From Planctomycetaceae bacterium (GTDB lineage: Bacteria; Planctomycetota; Planctomycetia; Planctomycetales; Planctomycetaceae): DNA of 52,559 nt. Shown one piece after another: positions 26,855-35,278 of the stretch. Each line of letters starts with the position of its first letter. The stretch's first letter is position 1. The stretch lies in the NCBI GenBank assembly GCA_900299185.1, contig OMIV01000094.1, forward strand, positions 1 through 52,559. The letters run 5' to 3'. The position numbers were made by a program, and so were the translations under genes. The notes below the pieces were generated by a model. It worked only from the letters and a program-made list of their open reading frames with translations, had not been told where the DNA came from and ran no database searches.

Positions 26855-28314
26855 GACGCCACCTCGGCCAATGCAGGTTCCGTTGAGATCGGAGATAGCT
26901 CTCCCAAAAACGACGACTCCAGCGAGAAGAATTGGCCCAAGTCCTTCACGTTCGCGTGCAGCACTTCAATGCCCGGCAAGACGGAGACCTTACCGAAGTC
27001 CGGCGGCAAGCTGCTTCGCGGACGCGTCGTCAGCAACACGAAGCGCGTCGCTGAATCATTCTGCTGAGCAGCCTCTTCAATGAGCGACGAAAGGTTCTTG
27101 GCTTCTCCACCTTCGATCTGCGCCAGCATGTCGAGCAACGGCTCCAAGCCTTGCGATCCTCGATTCGTTCGCCAGCGTCCTGCTTTCTGCCCGGTGATGT
27201 AAACCGATTGGTCAACTCCGCGCGTTCGGCGCAGGTGATCGAGACAGATCGTGGCCACAAAGCTCAACGCCAACTCAATCGTGTCGACATTGGCCGGTGA
27301 CGGTCGCGACGTCAGATACAAATCGACGATCACGCACAGACCTCGATCGCGGCATTGATGATACTGCCGCACCATCAGGCCATTCACTCGGGCCGATGTG
27401 CGCCAATGAATGTCCCGAGGATTGTCACCGTTGCGATAGTCGCGCAGATGATGGAACTCGTCTTCGAACGTCCCGTGAAACGTATCCAGTCGCTCGACAA
27501 AGTTGTTGGCATGATGCGAGTCGCGATACCAACCCGACGAGAGTGTTCCGATCTGCGGATAGACCAACATCTCGCTGAACTCATCGACGATGAAACCGCG
27601 TTCGACGAGCCCCAACGGAAAGCGAGTCGCTACTTCCAACGGACCGAACACATACCGGCCGCGCTTGGTCGGGCGGAGCTGATAACGAGCCGACCGTGTG
27701 CCTCGCGCTGGCACTCGTGCGAAGAGCACGGCAGGAGTTAACACGACGTCATGCCGACTCGCTTTCACATGCGACTCATGCCCAACGCGATCTCGCACCT
27801 GCATCATCCAAGACGCGAACCACCACTTGCGATTGGTGAATGAAATCTCGACCGACACCACTTCACCAGCCATCGCTCGAGCCGGTTGTCGCCGCTTGAG
27901 TGTGTTTCTTTTGAGCTGAGTAAACGCGACACCGCCGTTGACGATGAACGGCCCGGCCATGATCGAGAACACGAGCATGAGCATGTTCTGTCGACCGAAG
28001 ATCGCGCCGACAAAAGCCACGATCATGACCGTGAGATAGACCATGCCTTCGCGTGGCAACGTGACCTTGTTGCGATTCAACAATCCTGCCGCACGACCTG
28101 ATCTTTGGAGCCACCGCTCCAGAACAAGCTTCGCGCCCCACAGCATCAGACCGCCGCCGAGAAACGAACCAGCCGAGCGAATCTCATCGGCGGAGTCTCG
28201 ATACACCCACGCGATCCGCGGCGCGGAGAAGAACAAGCCGGCGCCGGCGATCAGACATAAGAACGCTTGCAGTGGAATTGAGCGCGAGGATTCGATCGGT
28301 TGAGGTGATGACAT
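26851..28314 (-). CDS. DUF58 family membrane protein
   Basis: I place the start at ATG 28314 (MSSPQPIESSRS); the frame is open 83 codons further, but that part overlaps the opposite-strand upstream region and has no recognisable sequence. The 487-residue protein has two pairs of membrane segments near the N-terminus (about 15-65 and 95-145), then a soluble part with RDYRNGDNPRDIHWRTSAR, the signature of DUF58, followed by a vWA-like fold with VIVDLY. DUF58 proteins usually act with MoxR ATPases and transglutaminases as an envelope-associated set. The next gene overlaps it by four bases. Confidence 0.9.
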   Translation of the reverse strand: MSSPQPIESSRSIPLQAFLCLIAGAGLFFSAPRIAWVYRDSADEIRSAGSFLGGGLMLWGAKLVLERWLQRSGRAAGLLNRNKVTLPREGMVYLTVMIVAFVGAIFGRQNMLMLVFSIMAGPFIVNGGVAFTQLKRNTLKRRQPARAMAGEVVSVEISFTNRKWWFASWMMQVRDRVGHESHVKASRHDVVLTPAVLFARVPARGTRSARYQLRPTKRGRYVFGPLEVATRFPLGLVERGFIVDEFSEMLVYPQIGTLSSGWYRDSHHANNFVERLDTFHGTFEDEFHHLRDYRNGDNPRDIHWRTSARVNGLMVRQYHQCRDRGLCVIVDLYLTSRPSPANVDTIELALSFVATICLDHLRRTRGVDQSVYITGQKAGRWRTNRGSQGLEPLLDMLAQIEGGEAKNLSSLIEEAAQQNDSATRFVLLTTRPRSSLPPDFGKVSVLPGIEVLHANVKDLGQFFSLESSFLGELSPISTEPALAEVAS

Positions 28315-28684
28315 GATCGACTCGTTGAAGATTGCGATCGCTCCAGAACGGAGCAGCGATGGAACTGATGCCATCGCGACGTGTGAACTGTAAGAAGTAC
28401 TGCCGCAGCCGATCTCTCTCGAAACATCGACCACGGCTCGGCGATTGTTGCTTGAGCTTCGCAATCTCTCCACACGTGACGAATTTGTTTCTGACATTCG
28501 TCGTCGAATCGTTTCGTCCGCGATTTGGTCGCCCCAAAGATCAATCACGCACCGCGACCTCAACCTGACGTCGACACCTTTGGCTGTTTTCGAGAGCCTG
28601 CCGGTCGGTCATTTTCGTCACCGCGACACACGAGCTAGCCGCGTAACTGTCGCAGCTTCTCTCTCACTCCTCAGTGACTTCATC

Positions 28685-29887
28685 ATGCTGTTAATCAAAT
28701 CCGCTCTGCGATTCTCATTAGTCGTCGTCTTGTTGTGTTCCTCGCTGAAAGCAGATGAGCCGCAGGCACCGCGCGTCGAATCCAAACCCCTTCCGCAGTT
28801 TGATGGCGTGATCAAAGTGGCCGACGTCAAACCGCATATCGAGTTCCTCGCTGGTGAACCGCTCAAAGGCAGAAGCGGCGAAGACGCCTTGATTGCGAGT
28901 GACTATCTCCGGCAACACTTTCGGAAGTTGGGCCTGCAACCGCTCTTCGGTGAGAGCTACTTCCAAAACATCCCCGGCCCCAAGACCGAGGCGGGCGAAG
29001 CCACGATGTATGGCCGCAATGTCGGCGCGTGGTTGCCTGGCAGCGATGAGTCGCTCCGCAACGAGTTCATCATTGTGAGCGCTCACTATGACCACCTCGG
29101 GACGAACGGCGGCCGCATCTTTCGAGGTGCTGACGACAACGCCAGCGGCACGTCTATGTTGATGGAAGTTGCCCGACAGTTTGCCGCGTTGAAGCAACGT
29201 CCCAAACGCAGCTTGGTGTTCCTCGGCTTTGATCTCGAAGAGCAAATGCTGTGGGGATCTCGTTGGTTCGTAGCGCACGCGCCGTGGCCGTTGGCTCAAG
29301 TCAAACTCTTTACCACTGCCGACATGATTGGTCGGTCGCTCGGCAACTTGCCGCTTAAGACCTGCTTTGTGATGGGCAGCGAGCACGGCTCAAACCTGCC
29401 TGAGCTGCTCGATGAAGTCGGCCTGCCGCGCGGTTATCAGATTGCTCGATTGGGCATCGACCTCATTGGCACTCGCAGCGATTACGGACCATTCCGCGAT
29501 CACAAGGTGCCGTTCTTGTTCTTCTCGACCGGCGAACATCCTGACTACCACACGCCTCAAGATGTGCCAGAGCGCATCGACTATGAGCAAGTCGCGGCCG
29601 TCTCCAGTCTCGTCTTTCGACTGACTCAGTCCGCCGCCAATGTCGCCGAAACGCCTAAGTGGAACGACAACATCTCGCCGCGCATGGAAGAAGTTGTGGC
29701 CCTCAACTCCATCTGCCAATCGCTGCTCGATGCCGGTGAAAAGAACCCGCTGACCGACATTCAGAAATTCATCGTGAAGCAAGCCGAGCAGAAGACTCGG
29801 CAAGTCATGCTCTCCGGTAAGGTCACGGCGTCAGAACGCAAGATGCTGATTCACACCGCTCAGATTCTGCTGCTGTCAGTGTTTTGA
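28685..29887 (+). CDS. Secreted M28-family zinc aminopeptidase-like protein
   Basis: ATG 28685 (MLLIKSALRFSLVVVLLCSSLKA) gives a signal peptide and 400 residues. The five co-catalytic positions of M28 are visible: His134 in SAHYDHLG, Asp150/151 in GADDNASG, Glu185/186 in LEEQ, Asp213 in TADMIGR and the final His in DYHTPQD. M28 enzymes remove N-terminal residues from peptides with two zinc ions, and the signal peptide places it outside the cytoplasm. A longer frame begins upstream at 28445 but lacks a signal sequence and overlaps the divergent DUF58 start region. Confidence 0.9.
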   Translation: MLLIKSALRFSLVVVLLCSSLKADEPQAPRVESKPLPQFDGVIKVADVKPHIEFLAGEPLKGRSGEDALIASDYLRQHFRKLGLQPLFGESYFQNIPGPKTEAGEATMYGRNVGAWLPGSDESLRNEFIIVSAHYDHLGTNGGRIFRGADDNASGTSMLMEVARQFAALKQRPKRSLVFLGFDLEEQMLWGSRWFVAHAPWPLAQVKLFTTADMIGRSLGNLPLKTCFVMGSEHGSNLPELLDEVGLPRGYQIARLGIDLIGTRSDYGPFRDHKVPFLFFSTGEHPDYHTPQDVPERIDYEQVAAVSSLVFRLTQSAANVAETPKWNDNISPRMEEVVALNSICQSLLDAGEKNPLTDIQKFIVKQAEQKTRQVMLSGKVTASERKMLIHTAQILLLSVF

Positions 29888-29925
29888 AAGAGCGAAGTGC
29901 CTGACCCCTCTTTAGGAGACCAGCT

Positions 29926-30011
29926 CATCACGGCACTGCTCGAAGTTGCTCTCAGTCCTTCAAGATCTTCTCGATCAGCCGTTCGACATAGTCCGTCGCC
30001 CATGCACGACG
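29926..30011. repeat. Direct repeat, copy 1 (sulfatase 3' end)
   Basis: Resembles 31179-31254, with a perfect 22-base core (29950-29971 against 31201-31222) and related flanks, including CTGCTCGAAG before the core and CGTTCGACATAGTC after it. The two copies bracket the zinc-ribbon gene. Confidence 0.8.
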
Positions 30012-30023
30012 AGCAGGCGGGTA
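29952..30023 (-). pseudogene. Fossil 3' end of a second sulfatase gene
   Basis: In the minus strand the last 23 codons read YPPARRAWATDYVERLIEKI followed by LKD and a stop, close to the C-terminus of the intact sulfatase at 31203 (NPPRMGDYVERLMEKILKD). An in-frame TGA immediately precedes it (30024-30026), so it cannot be part of a longer gene. It appears to be a remnant of a duplicated or displaced sulfatase tail. Confidence 0.7.
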
Positions 30024-30041
30024 TCATTGATTACACCGCCA

Positions 30042-30938
30042 TCAAATCATCACGCCCTTAAAGACGGACTTGAATAGTTGCCATCCGAGGGCCTGGCATG
30101 CGAGTGTCAGGAGTCCCCAACCAATGCACCCAACAGCAAACTTCTGCTCGTTAAAGCGACTGGCCAAGTAATAGAGGCTATAGAATGGCACTAGCACCCA
30201 AAGGAGTCCGCAGATCGGGTCTTCCTTGGATGCGCCGATCACTCCACTTAGGCCTCCAATTGCGATGGCGATAAATCCAACAACGGACGTCGCTCGCAGG
30301 ACCATAAACAACAGCCATTGGTCGCCGGGGCTATTGTTGTTCCAAAGCAAGTACGCGGCGATAAAGGGTGCGAAACCAATCAGAAATGGGAATATCCAGA
30401 TGTTGAACCGCACTGAGAGTCCCGCCCAGATGTAGGCCACTACTTTGCCAAATGAAAAGCGCGAACCGGCCTTCTTCCCTTTCGCCTTCGACCTAGAACC
30501 CGAACTTCGTTTGCGTGTGTACGACTCGTATTCGTCATCGTCGTCATCTAGGACTTCGTAGTCGTCATAGTCTTCGATGTCCTCGAACTCTTCGGCTTCT
30601 TGCACGCGCCGCTTCTTGCTTGAGGGAGCGAAGACTTCGACATCGTCGAACTCATCCTCAGCGGCTGCCTTCTTTACGGGCGCCTTCTTACGCGGCGGTG
30701 TTGCCTTCGATGTCTGAGACTTCGTCTGCTTGTCCTCGCTCGCATCTGATGCCGTCACGGATTTCTTACGAGGTCGTTCATCCGCAGCAGCAGTCTCTTT
30801 CAGCGCACCGCTTGCTTTCCCTTTCGGTGCTATCACAGTGCATGTCGCACCGCATTCGCAGCGAAAGCGTCGTCCGACGTGCTTGTCTTCGACTTCATAG
30901 CCCTTGCCACAATCATCGCACGGAAAAGTGAACGTCAT
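30042..30938 (-). CDS. Zinc-ribbon membrane protein with a charged linker
   Basis: The 298-residue protein begins with a short zinc-ribbon-like sequence (Cys7 and Cys10, then Cys27 and Cys29 in RCECG), then a long Lys/Glu/Asp-rich low-complexity linker (about 38-155, with acidic runs such as DYDDYEVLDDDDDEYE), and four membrane segments in the C-terminal half, for example FPFLIGFAPFIAAYLLW and GLLWVLVPFYSLYYLA. I do not know its function. Similar planctomycete proteins with an N-terminal CxxC ribbon, disordered linker and membrane domain are usually annotated hypothetical. It lies between the two sulfatase-tail repeats, which may mark an insertion. Confidence 0.78.
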   Translation of the reverse strand: MTFTFPCDDCGKGYEVEDKHVGRRFRCECGATCTVIAPKGKASGALKETAAADERPRKKSVTASDASEDKQTKSQTSKATPPRKKAPVKKAAAEDEFDDVEVFAPSSKKRRVQEAEEFEDIEDYDDYEVLDDDDDEYESYTRKRSSGSRSKAKGKKAGSRFSFGKVVAYIWAGLSVRFNIWIFPFLIGFAPFIAAYLLWNNNSPGDQWLLFMVLRATSVVGFIAIAIGGLSGVIGASKEDPICGLLWVLVPFYSLYYLASRFNEQKFAVGCIGWGLLTLACQALGWQLFKSVFKGVMI

Positions 30939-31178
30939 CGGCTTAGCTCTTGAATTGACGATCGTAGAGGATGTCCTGCACTGCCCGAGTAGCGTTGCAA
31001 AGGTCGCCAGGCAGCGACCACCAGGTCCAGCCGTTTCTGCCTATCACGGAGATGCAACGCAGAGAATTCCACTACGGTCCTTCATGTCAGAAGTGCACGT
31101 GCGAGGCTCGCGGTTCAAGGTGCTCGTTGCGATGTCCTGGATTGTGATCGTTTTGAAATGGCTCCTCTTGGCCATCGC

Positions 31179-31254
31179 ATGACCGTCCTGCTCGAAGGGT
31201 TCTCAGTCCTTCAAGATCTTCTCCATGAGTCGTTCGACATAGTCGCCCATGCGC
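31179..31254. repeat. Direct repeat, copy 2 (inside and after the sulfatase gene)
   Basis: Partner of 29926-30011; it covers the last codons of the intact sulfatase plus about 20 bases after its stop codon. Confidence 0.8.
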
Positions 31255-33053
31255 GGTGGATTGGCTTTGCTCGTGCGAGGGTACTTGGCGAGCTGCGCAT
31301 GCACGGCTTCGGCTTTCGCTCCAAGTTCATCAATCGCGATGAGCGCCGAGACAGACACATACACGCCGTGGCGTTCTAGGTGTGCGAGTTCCAACAGCAC
31401 GGGCAATGCGGCAGCTTGATCGCCCGCATTGCCAAACTGTGCGAGTGCTTGCCCTGCCGGAATCCGCACGAATGGCGATTCGTCCTGCAAGGCTTTCGTC
31501 AGCTCGGCACGGCTAGCATCAACCGCCGGAGCTTGTCGCGCGAGCAATCCCGTCGCGGCCCAATAGCGCACGGCGCTGTCAGATTCGCTGAGCAATGTTC
31601 GCAACTGAGCGACATCATTTGGCCGAGGCATCGACGACAACTCAGCAGCATCGCGAATGCGGGCGAAGGGAAATTTCTGATCGTCCCGAGCCAGCTCATA
31701 TGGCGTGGACCCGGCAGCTCGACGATGCATCTCTCCTTCTGGCAAGAGGTCGACATCGCGGATCTTTTCAGCGAGTGCTCGTTGCGCCGCGCGGAACTTC
31801 TGCAGGATGTCTTGATGCTCGGGCGAAGCCGCCAAGTTCCGAACTTCATCGGGATCAGACTGCAGGTCGTAAAGCTCTTCGGGTTGTCTTCGTTCAAAAA
31901 ACAATCGCTGCGACGCATTGAGCTGACCGGCATCAAAGAGCTTCTTCCAGACGCGCGTCGTCGGAGTCTCGAACATGTAAGACACATGCTGCCCATACGG
32001 CTTGTGAGGCATGAAGTGTCGCACGTAGACGTAACGCTGATCGCGGACCGAACGCACGAGATCAACTCGCTCATCCATGCGACCTCGGAAGCCATACACA
32101 AACGGTTGAGGCCCCGCGTCGAATTCGCCCGCGAACGCATGCCCCTGCATCCAATCAGCAGGCTTCTGACCAATCAAACTCATGAGAGTCGGCGCGAGAT
32201 CCACAAAGCTCACCGGTCGATCGCTCGTGCCGCCCGTCGAGTACTCCTGCGGACGCAGATGCTTGAACTTCTCGGGAATGTGAACCAGCAACCCCACCTG
32301 CAGTCCCGAGTTCATCGCGCAGCGCTTGCTGCGAGGCATGCCGGATCCATGATCTCCATAGAAGAAGACGATGGTGTCATCAGCCAGGCCCGCGTCGTGC
32401 AGCTCTTTGAGCTGTTGCCCAAACGTGCGATCCATCGACGTGATGTTGTCGTAGTACTGAGCCCAGTCTTGGCGGACCTCGGGAGTGTCTGGGTGATAAG
32501 CCGGAACGCGGACCTTGGCAGGATCATGCACGGCTTTGTGAGGTCGCTTACGAATCTGGCTTTCGTGAGTGACCGTGTTGTTGAAGACCGCAAAGAACGG
32601 CTGACCCGATTTGCGATGCTGGTAATGAGCTTTGCCCGAGGACTCGTCCCACACATCGCTCGGCTTGATGAGGTTGTAGTCCTCTTTGCTGTTGTTGGTG
32701 CAGTAGTAGCCAGCTTCGCGCAACAACTGCGGATACATCTTCATGAAGGCCGGCATCGAAACGTTGCTGCGCATGTGCTCGGAGCCAGTCGATGTCGGAT
32801 ACACGCCGGTGATGATCGTGGTTCGAGCCGGCGCGCAGACCGGGGCGTTCGACCAACACGTCAGATATCTCAAGCTCTTCGAAGCGAACGCATCGAGGTT
32901 CGGGGTATCGGCATACGCATCACCGTAGCAGCCCAGATGCGGTCCCATGTCCTCGCAGGTAAGCCACAGAATGTTGGGCCGCGCCCGCTCTGCCGCCGTC
33001 GCGTCACTCACGAGCCACATCAAGACTGCACCGATCCAAAGCCATTGCCGCAT
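31203..33053 (-). CDS. Secreted sulfatase with C-terminal HEAT-like repeats
   Basis: ATG 33053 (MRQWLWIGAVLMWLVSDATA) yields a signal peptide and 616 residues. PNILWLTCEDMG carries the first metal-binding acids. The formylglycine site is canonical: Cys73 in PVCAPARTTIITG (CxPxR, after which the Cys is converted to formylglycine). FFYGDHGSG supplies later metal ligands. The region after about residue 500 (SDSAVRYWAATGLLARQ, then PFVRIPAGQALAQFG) looks like HEAT-type helical repeats, an addition to the standard sulfatase. Sulfatases in Planctomycetota typically desulfate algal polysaccharides; the substrate is not evident here. Confidence 0.93.
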   Translation of the reverse strand: MRQWLWIGAVLMWLVSDATAAERARPNILWLTCEDMGPHLGCYGDAYADTPNLDAFASKSLRYLTCWSNAPVCAPARTTIITGVYPTSTGSEHMRSNVSMPAFMKMYPQLLREAGYYCTNNSKEDYNLIKPSDVWDESSGKAHYQHRKSGQPFFAVFNNTVTHESQIRKRPHKAVHDPAKVRVPAYHPDTPEVRQDWAQYYDNITSMDRTFGQQLKELHDAGLADDTIVFFYGDHGSGMPRSKRCAMNSGLQVGLLVHIPEKFKHLRPQEYSTGGTSDRPVSFVDLAPTLMSLIGQKPADWMQGHAFAGEFDAGPQPFVYGFRGRMDERVDLVRSVRDQRYVYVRHFMPHKPYGQHVSYMFETPTTRVWKKLFDAGQLNASQRLFFERRQPEELYDLQSDPDEVRNLAASPEHQDILQKFRAAQRALAEKIRDVDLLPEGEMHRRAAGSTPYELARDDQKFPFARIRDAAELSSMPRPNDVAQLRTLLSESDSAVRYWAATGLLARQAPAVDASRAELTKALQDESPFVRIPAGQALAQFGNAGDQAAALPVLLELAHLERHGVYVSVSALIAIDELGAKAEAVHAQLAKYPRTSKANPPRMGDYVERLMEKILKD

Positions 33054-33363
33054 GCTGACGTTCCTATCGAGTTGAAGAGCGTGCCGACTCAATTCATGCC
33101 GCACGGCATTTGAAGGGAACCCGTCGCCAACTGCGAGAGCGCCGGTATTCATGATGACCAGCTTAGATCGATCTATAGCTGAAGGTCGTCGATGCAGGTC
33201 CGACGAATAGACCAAGTCACAGAGAGACTCGGCTACGTAGCTCAGTCGCTCGGCGACCAAGACCGGCAATCGGTCCCGCGAATCCGGCTGGCAAATCGTC
33301 CGTCGATAGGGGATCGTCCCGACCTCACTCGCACGCTGACCAACATCTTTGGGATCTCCCTTC
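33054..33363. other. Divergent intergenic region (sulfatase / mannose-6-phosphate isomerase)
   Basis: About 310 bases between two divergently transcribed genes, so both promoters should lie here. No operator repeat or hairpin was identified. Confidence 0.45.
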
Positions 33364-34359
33364 ATGCCGCCCCTTGTTTTTGAACCGCACTATTGGAATC
33401 GAGTTTGGGGCGGTCGTTCGTTGCACACTCAGTTCGGTCGTCGCATCCCCGATGGATTGGTGGGCGAGTCGTGGGAAGTCAGCACGCATCCCAATCATCT
33501 CAGTCGAGTCGCTGAAGGTCGCTTGGCTGGGCACTTATTGATCGACCTATGGAACCAGCACCGCGCTGAGCTAGCCGGAAGTCAGGCCGCGCATGCCGAT
33601 CGCTTTCCGTTGCTTGTAAAGCTGTTGGACTGCCAGCAGCCGTTGTCGGTTCAAGTACACCCCAACTCTGCCTGCGCCGCGCGACTTTGTCCGCATGAGA
33701 CCGGTAAGTCTGAAGCCTGGGTCGTTCTGGCTGCACCACCTGAAGCGCGACTGTTGGCCGGCCTCAAGACGGGCGTGACTCAAGCGGATGTCTTGGCAGC
33801 CTTGAACGACGGCACGCTTGCCACATGCCTTCAAGAACTACGCCCCAACGTCGGAGATTGCATCGCCATCCCGCCGGGTGTTCCGCATGCGTTGCTGGGA
33901 CCGCTCGTACTTTTGGAAGTGCAGCCAACGAGCGACGCGACGTTTCGACTCTTCGATTGGAATCGAGTCGACCTTAATGGCCAGCCGCGAAAGCTCCACA
34001 TCGATGAATCGCTCGCGGCCATGGATTGGAACTGCGGCCCCATCAGCGCTGCGACTCCGACACCACTCGCTCAAAGCAATCAAACTGACGGCCCCAACAA
34101 GTCGACTCGCCTGCTGACGTCGCCGGACTTCCGCATTGATCGCCATGTAGGAACAAGTTCATTCCCCGTTCCATACTTCAACGAGATGTCGGTGTGGTTG
34201 ATCGTCTCGGGGCGAGCCACGCTGTGTGACGCAACCGGCTATGCACGTAGCTTCGTCGCCGGAGAAACAGTGCTCGTGCCGGCGGCTCATGAACGCTGCC
34301 AATGGGTCATGAGCGAGTCCTGCGAATTCATCGCCGCCCTGCCGCCGGCAGCAAATTGA
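33364..34359 (+). CDS. Class I mannose-6-phosphate isomerase-like protein
   Basis: ATG 33364 (MPPLVFEPHYWNRVWGGRSL) is preferred over the frame start at 33349. The 331-residue protein is of the cupin, zinc-dependent type I class. Gln97 and His99 in SVQVHPN, Glu117 in KSEAWVV and the His of IPPGVPHAL form the expected zinc site. It interconverts mannose 6-phosphate and fructose 6-phosphate, supplying or using mannose for polysaccharides. The C-terminal region ends in a cupin strand with VLVPAAHE. It is transcribed away from the sulfatase. Confidence 0.9.
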   Translation: MPPLVFEPHYWNRVWGGRSLHTQFGRRIPDGLVGESWEVSTHPNHLSRVAEGRLAGHLLIDLWNQHRAELAGSQAAHADRFPLLVKLLDCQQPLSVQVHPNSACAARLCPHETGKSEAWVVLAAPPEARLLAGLKTGVTQADVLAALNDGTLATCLQELRPNVGDCIAIPPGVPHALLGPLVLLEVQPTSDATFRLFDWNRVDLNGQPRKLHIDESLAAMDWNCGPISAATPTPLAQSNQTDGPNKSTRLLTSPDFRIDRHVGTSSFPVPYFNEMSVWLIVSGRATLCDATGYARSFVAGETVLVPAAHERCQWVMSESCEFIAALPPAAN

Positions 34360-34366
34360 AGGTGAG

Positions 34367-34759
34367 CTAATTCAATTGCTCATAGCCGTCGGCCAGATCC
34401 TTCTTGGTGATCCGAATCAACTGCGTGCGACTGCCTCCCTTTAAGACTGCCACCAGACCTTTCTCGATCTCGTCGAAGTAGATCACATTCATCGGTTGGC
34501 CGTTCAAGAGACCGGCTCCGTGAGTGAACTTGGCGGATTCGATCCTGATCGGCAGGAAGTGCTGCAGCCTGACTTCCTGATGAAACACGGCCTTGCCAAC
34601 CATCTCGATGATCCCCACCAAACGTGGATCCGCGACCTTCTCGCCTTGGTTCATGAAGCCTGGCTGCTCGACAATGCTGAAGAAGAAATCCATGACCTCC
34701 ACCAAGTCCGTTGCGATACTGAGCTTGGCTTTGAGTTCTTCTAACTGACTGAGTTCCAT
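34367..34759 (-). CDS. Hypothetical protein, 130 residues
   Basis: ATG 34759 (MELSQLEELKAKL) has AGAAGG about 7 bases upstream, whereas the frame begins at 34996 without support. The product has an N-terminal amphipathic helix, FFFSIVEQPGFM, a middle region of alternating strands (VRLQHFLPIRIESA) and a compact end IRITKKDLADGYEQLN. No signal peptide or membrane segment is present, and I do not recognise the family. It ends 7 bases from the stop of the isomerase and is divergent from the small membrane protein gene that follows. Confidence 0.72.
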   Translation of the reverse strand: MELSQLEELKAKLSIATDLVEVMDFFFSIVEQPGFMNQGEKVADPRLVGIIEMVGKAVFHQEVRLQHFLPIRIESAKFTHGAGLLNGQPMNVIYFDEIEKGLVAVLKGGSRTQLIRITKKDLADGYEQLN

Positions 34760-34800
34760 GATCAGCCTTCTGCCTGTCTTCTGCGTAGGGAGTACGAAAC

Positions 34801-35223
34801 GTGATGCGGCAGGTTCTTGAGTGGTGCCAACAGCACGCCACGTTGATGGAGTGGTTAGTCGTACTTTCATTGTTGATGTTCTTCGGCACGATCTTGGTTG
34901 TGCCGGTGCTCGTCGCTCGAATCCCCGACGACTACTTAATCCGCGATCGACACGCCCCCAACACGTTTCCTCAACGGCATTGGGTGCTGTCTGCATTGTG
35001 GCATCTGATCAAGAACGTGCTGGGCGTCGTGATCATGCTCGCGGGGCTGGCGATGCTTTTCTTACCCGGCCAAGGACTCTTAACGATCTTGATTGGAGTG
35101 ATGCTGATCGACTTCCCCGGCAAACGCCGCTTGGAGTTATGGCTCATCCGACGACCTTCAATTCTGAAGGCCGTCAATTGGATGCGCGGCAAGGCCGGGC
35201 GTAGTGAGCTGCTGTTGAAGTAA
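34801..35223 (+). CDS. Small membrane protein, PGPGW-type
   Basis: The start is GTG 34801 or the adjacent ATG 34804, with GGAG 8 bases upstream. The 140-residue product has an N-terminal membrane segment (MEWLVVLSLLMFFGTILVVPVLVA), a middle one (LGVVIMLAGLAMLFLPGQ) and a third (GLLTILIGVMLIDFPG). The sequence FLPGQGLLTILIG resembles the PGPGW family motif of putative transmembrane proteins, with Gln in place of the central Pro. The C-terminus is basic (KRRLELWLIRR) and probably cytoplasmic. The function is unknown. Confidence 0.8.
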   Translation: MMRQVLEWCQQHATLMEWLVVLSLLMFFGTILVVPVLVARIPDDYLIRDRHAPNTFPQRHWVLSALWHLIKNVLGVVIMLAGLAMLFLPGQGLLTILIGVMLIDFPGKRRLELWLIRRPSILKAVNWMRGKAGRSELLLK

Positions 35224-35278
35224 CCAACGAGCAACCGTCTAAGTCATCACGGCGAGCACGTTCGATCCAACGGCGTCC

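Noticed and set aside
31380-33113. 577-residue open frame antisense to sulfatase 1
   Set aside because: It mirrors the sulfatase gene, has no recognisable domain, and the sense strand has a signal peptide and full active site.
34380-34889. 169-residue minus-strand frame overlapping the 130-residue hypothetical gene
   Set aside because: The other frame (34367-34759) has a proper ribosome binding site and more protein-like sequence.
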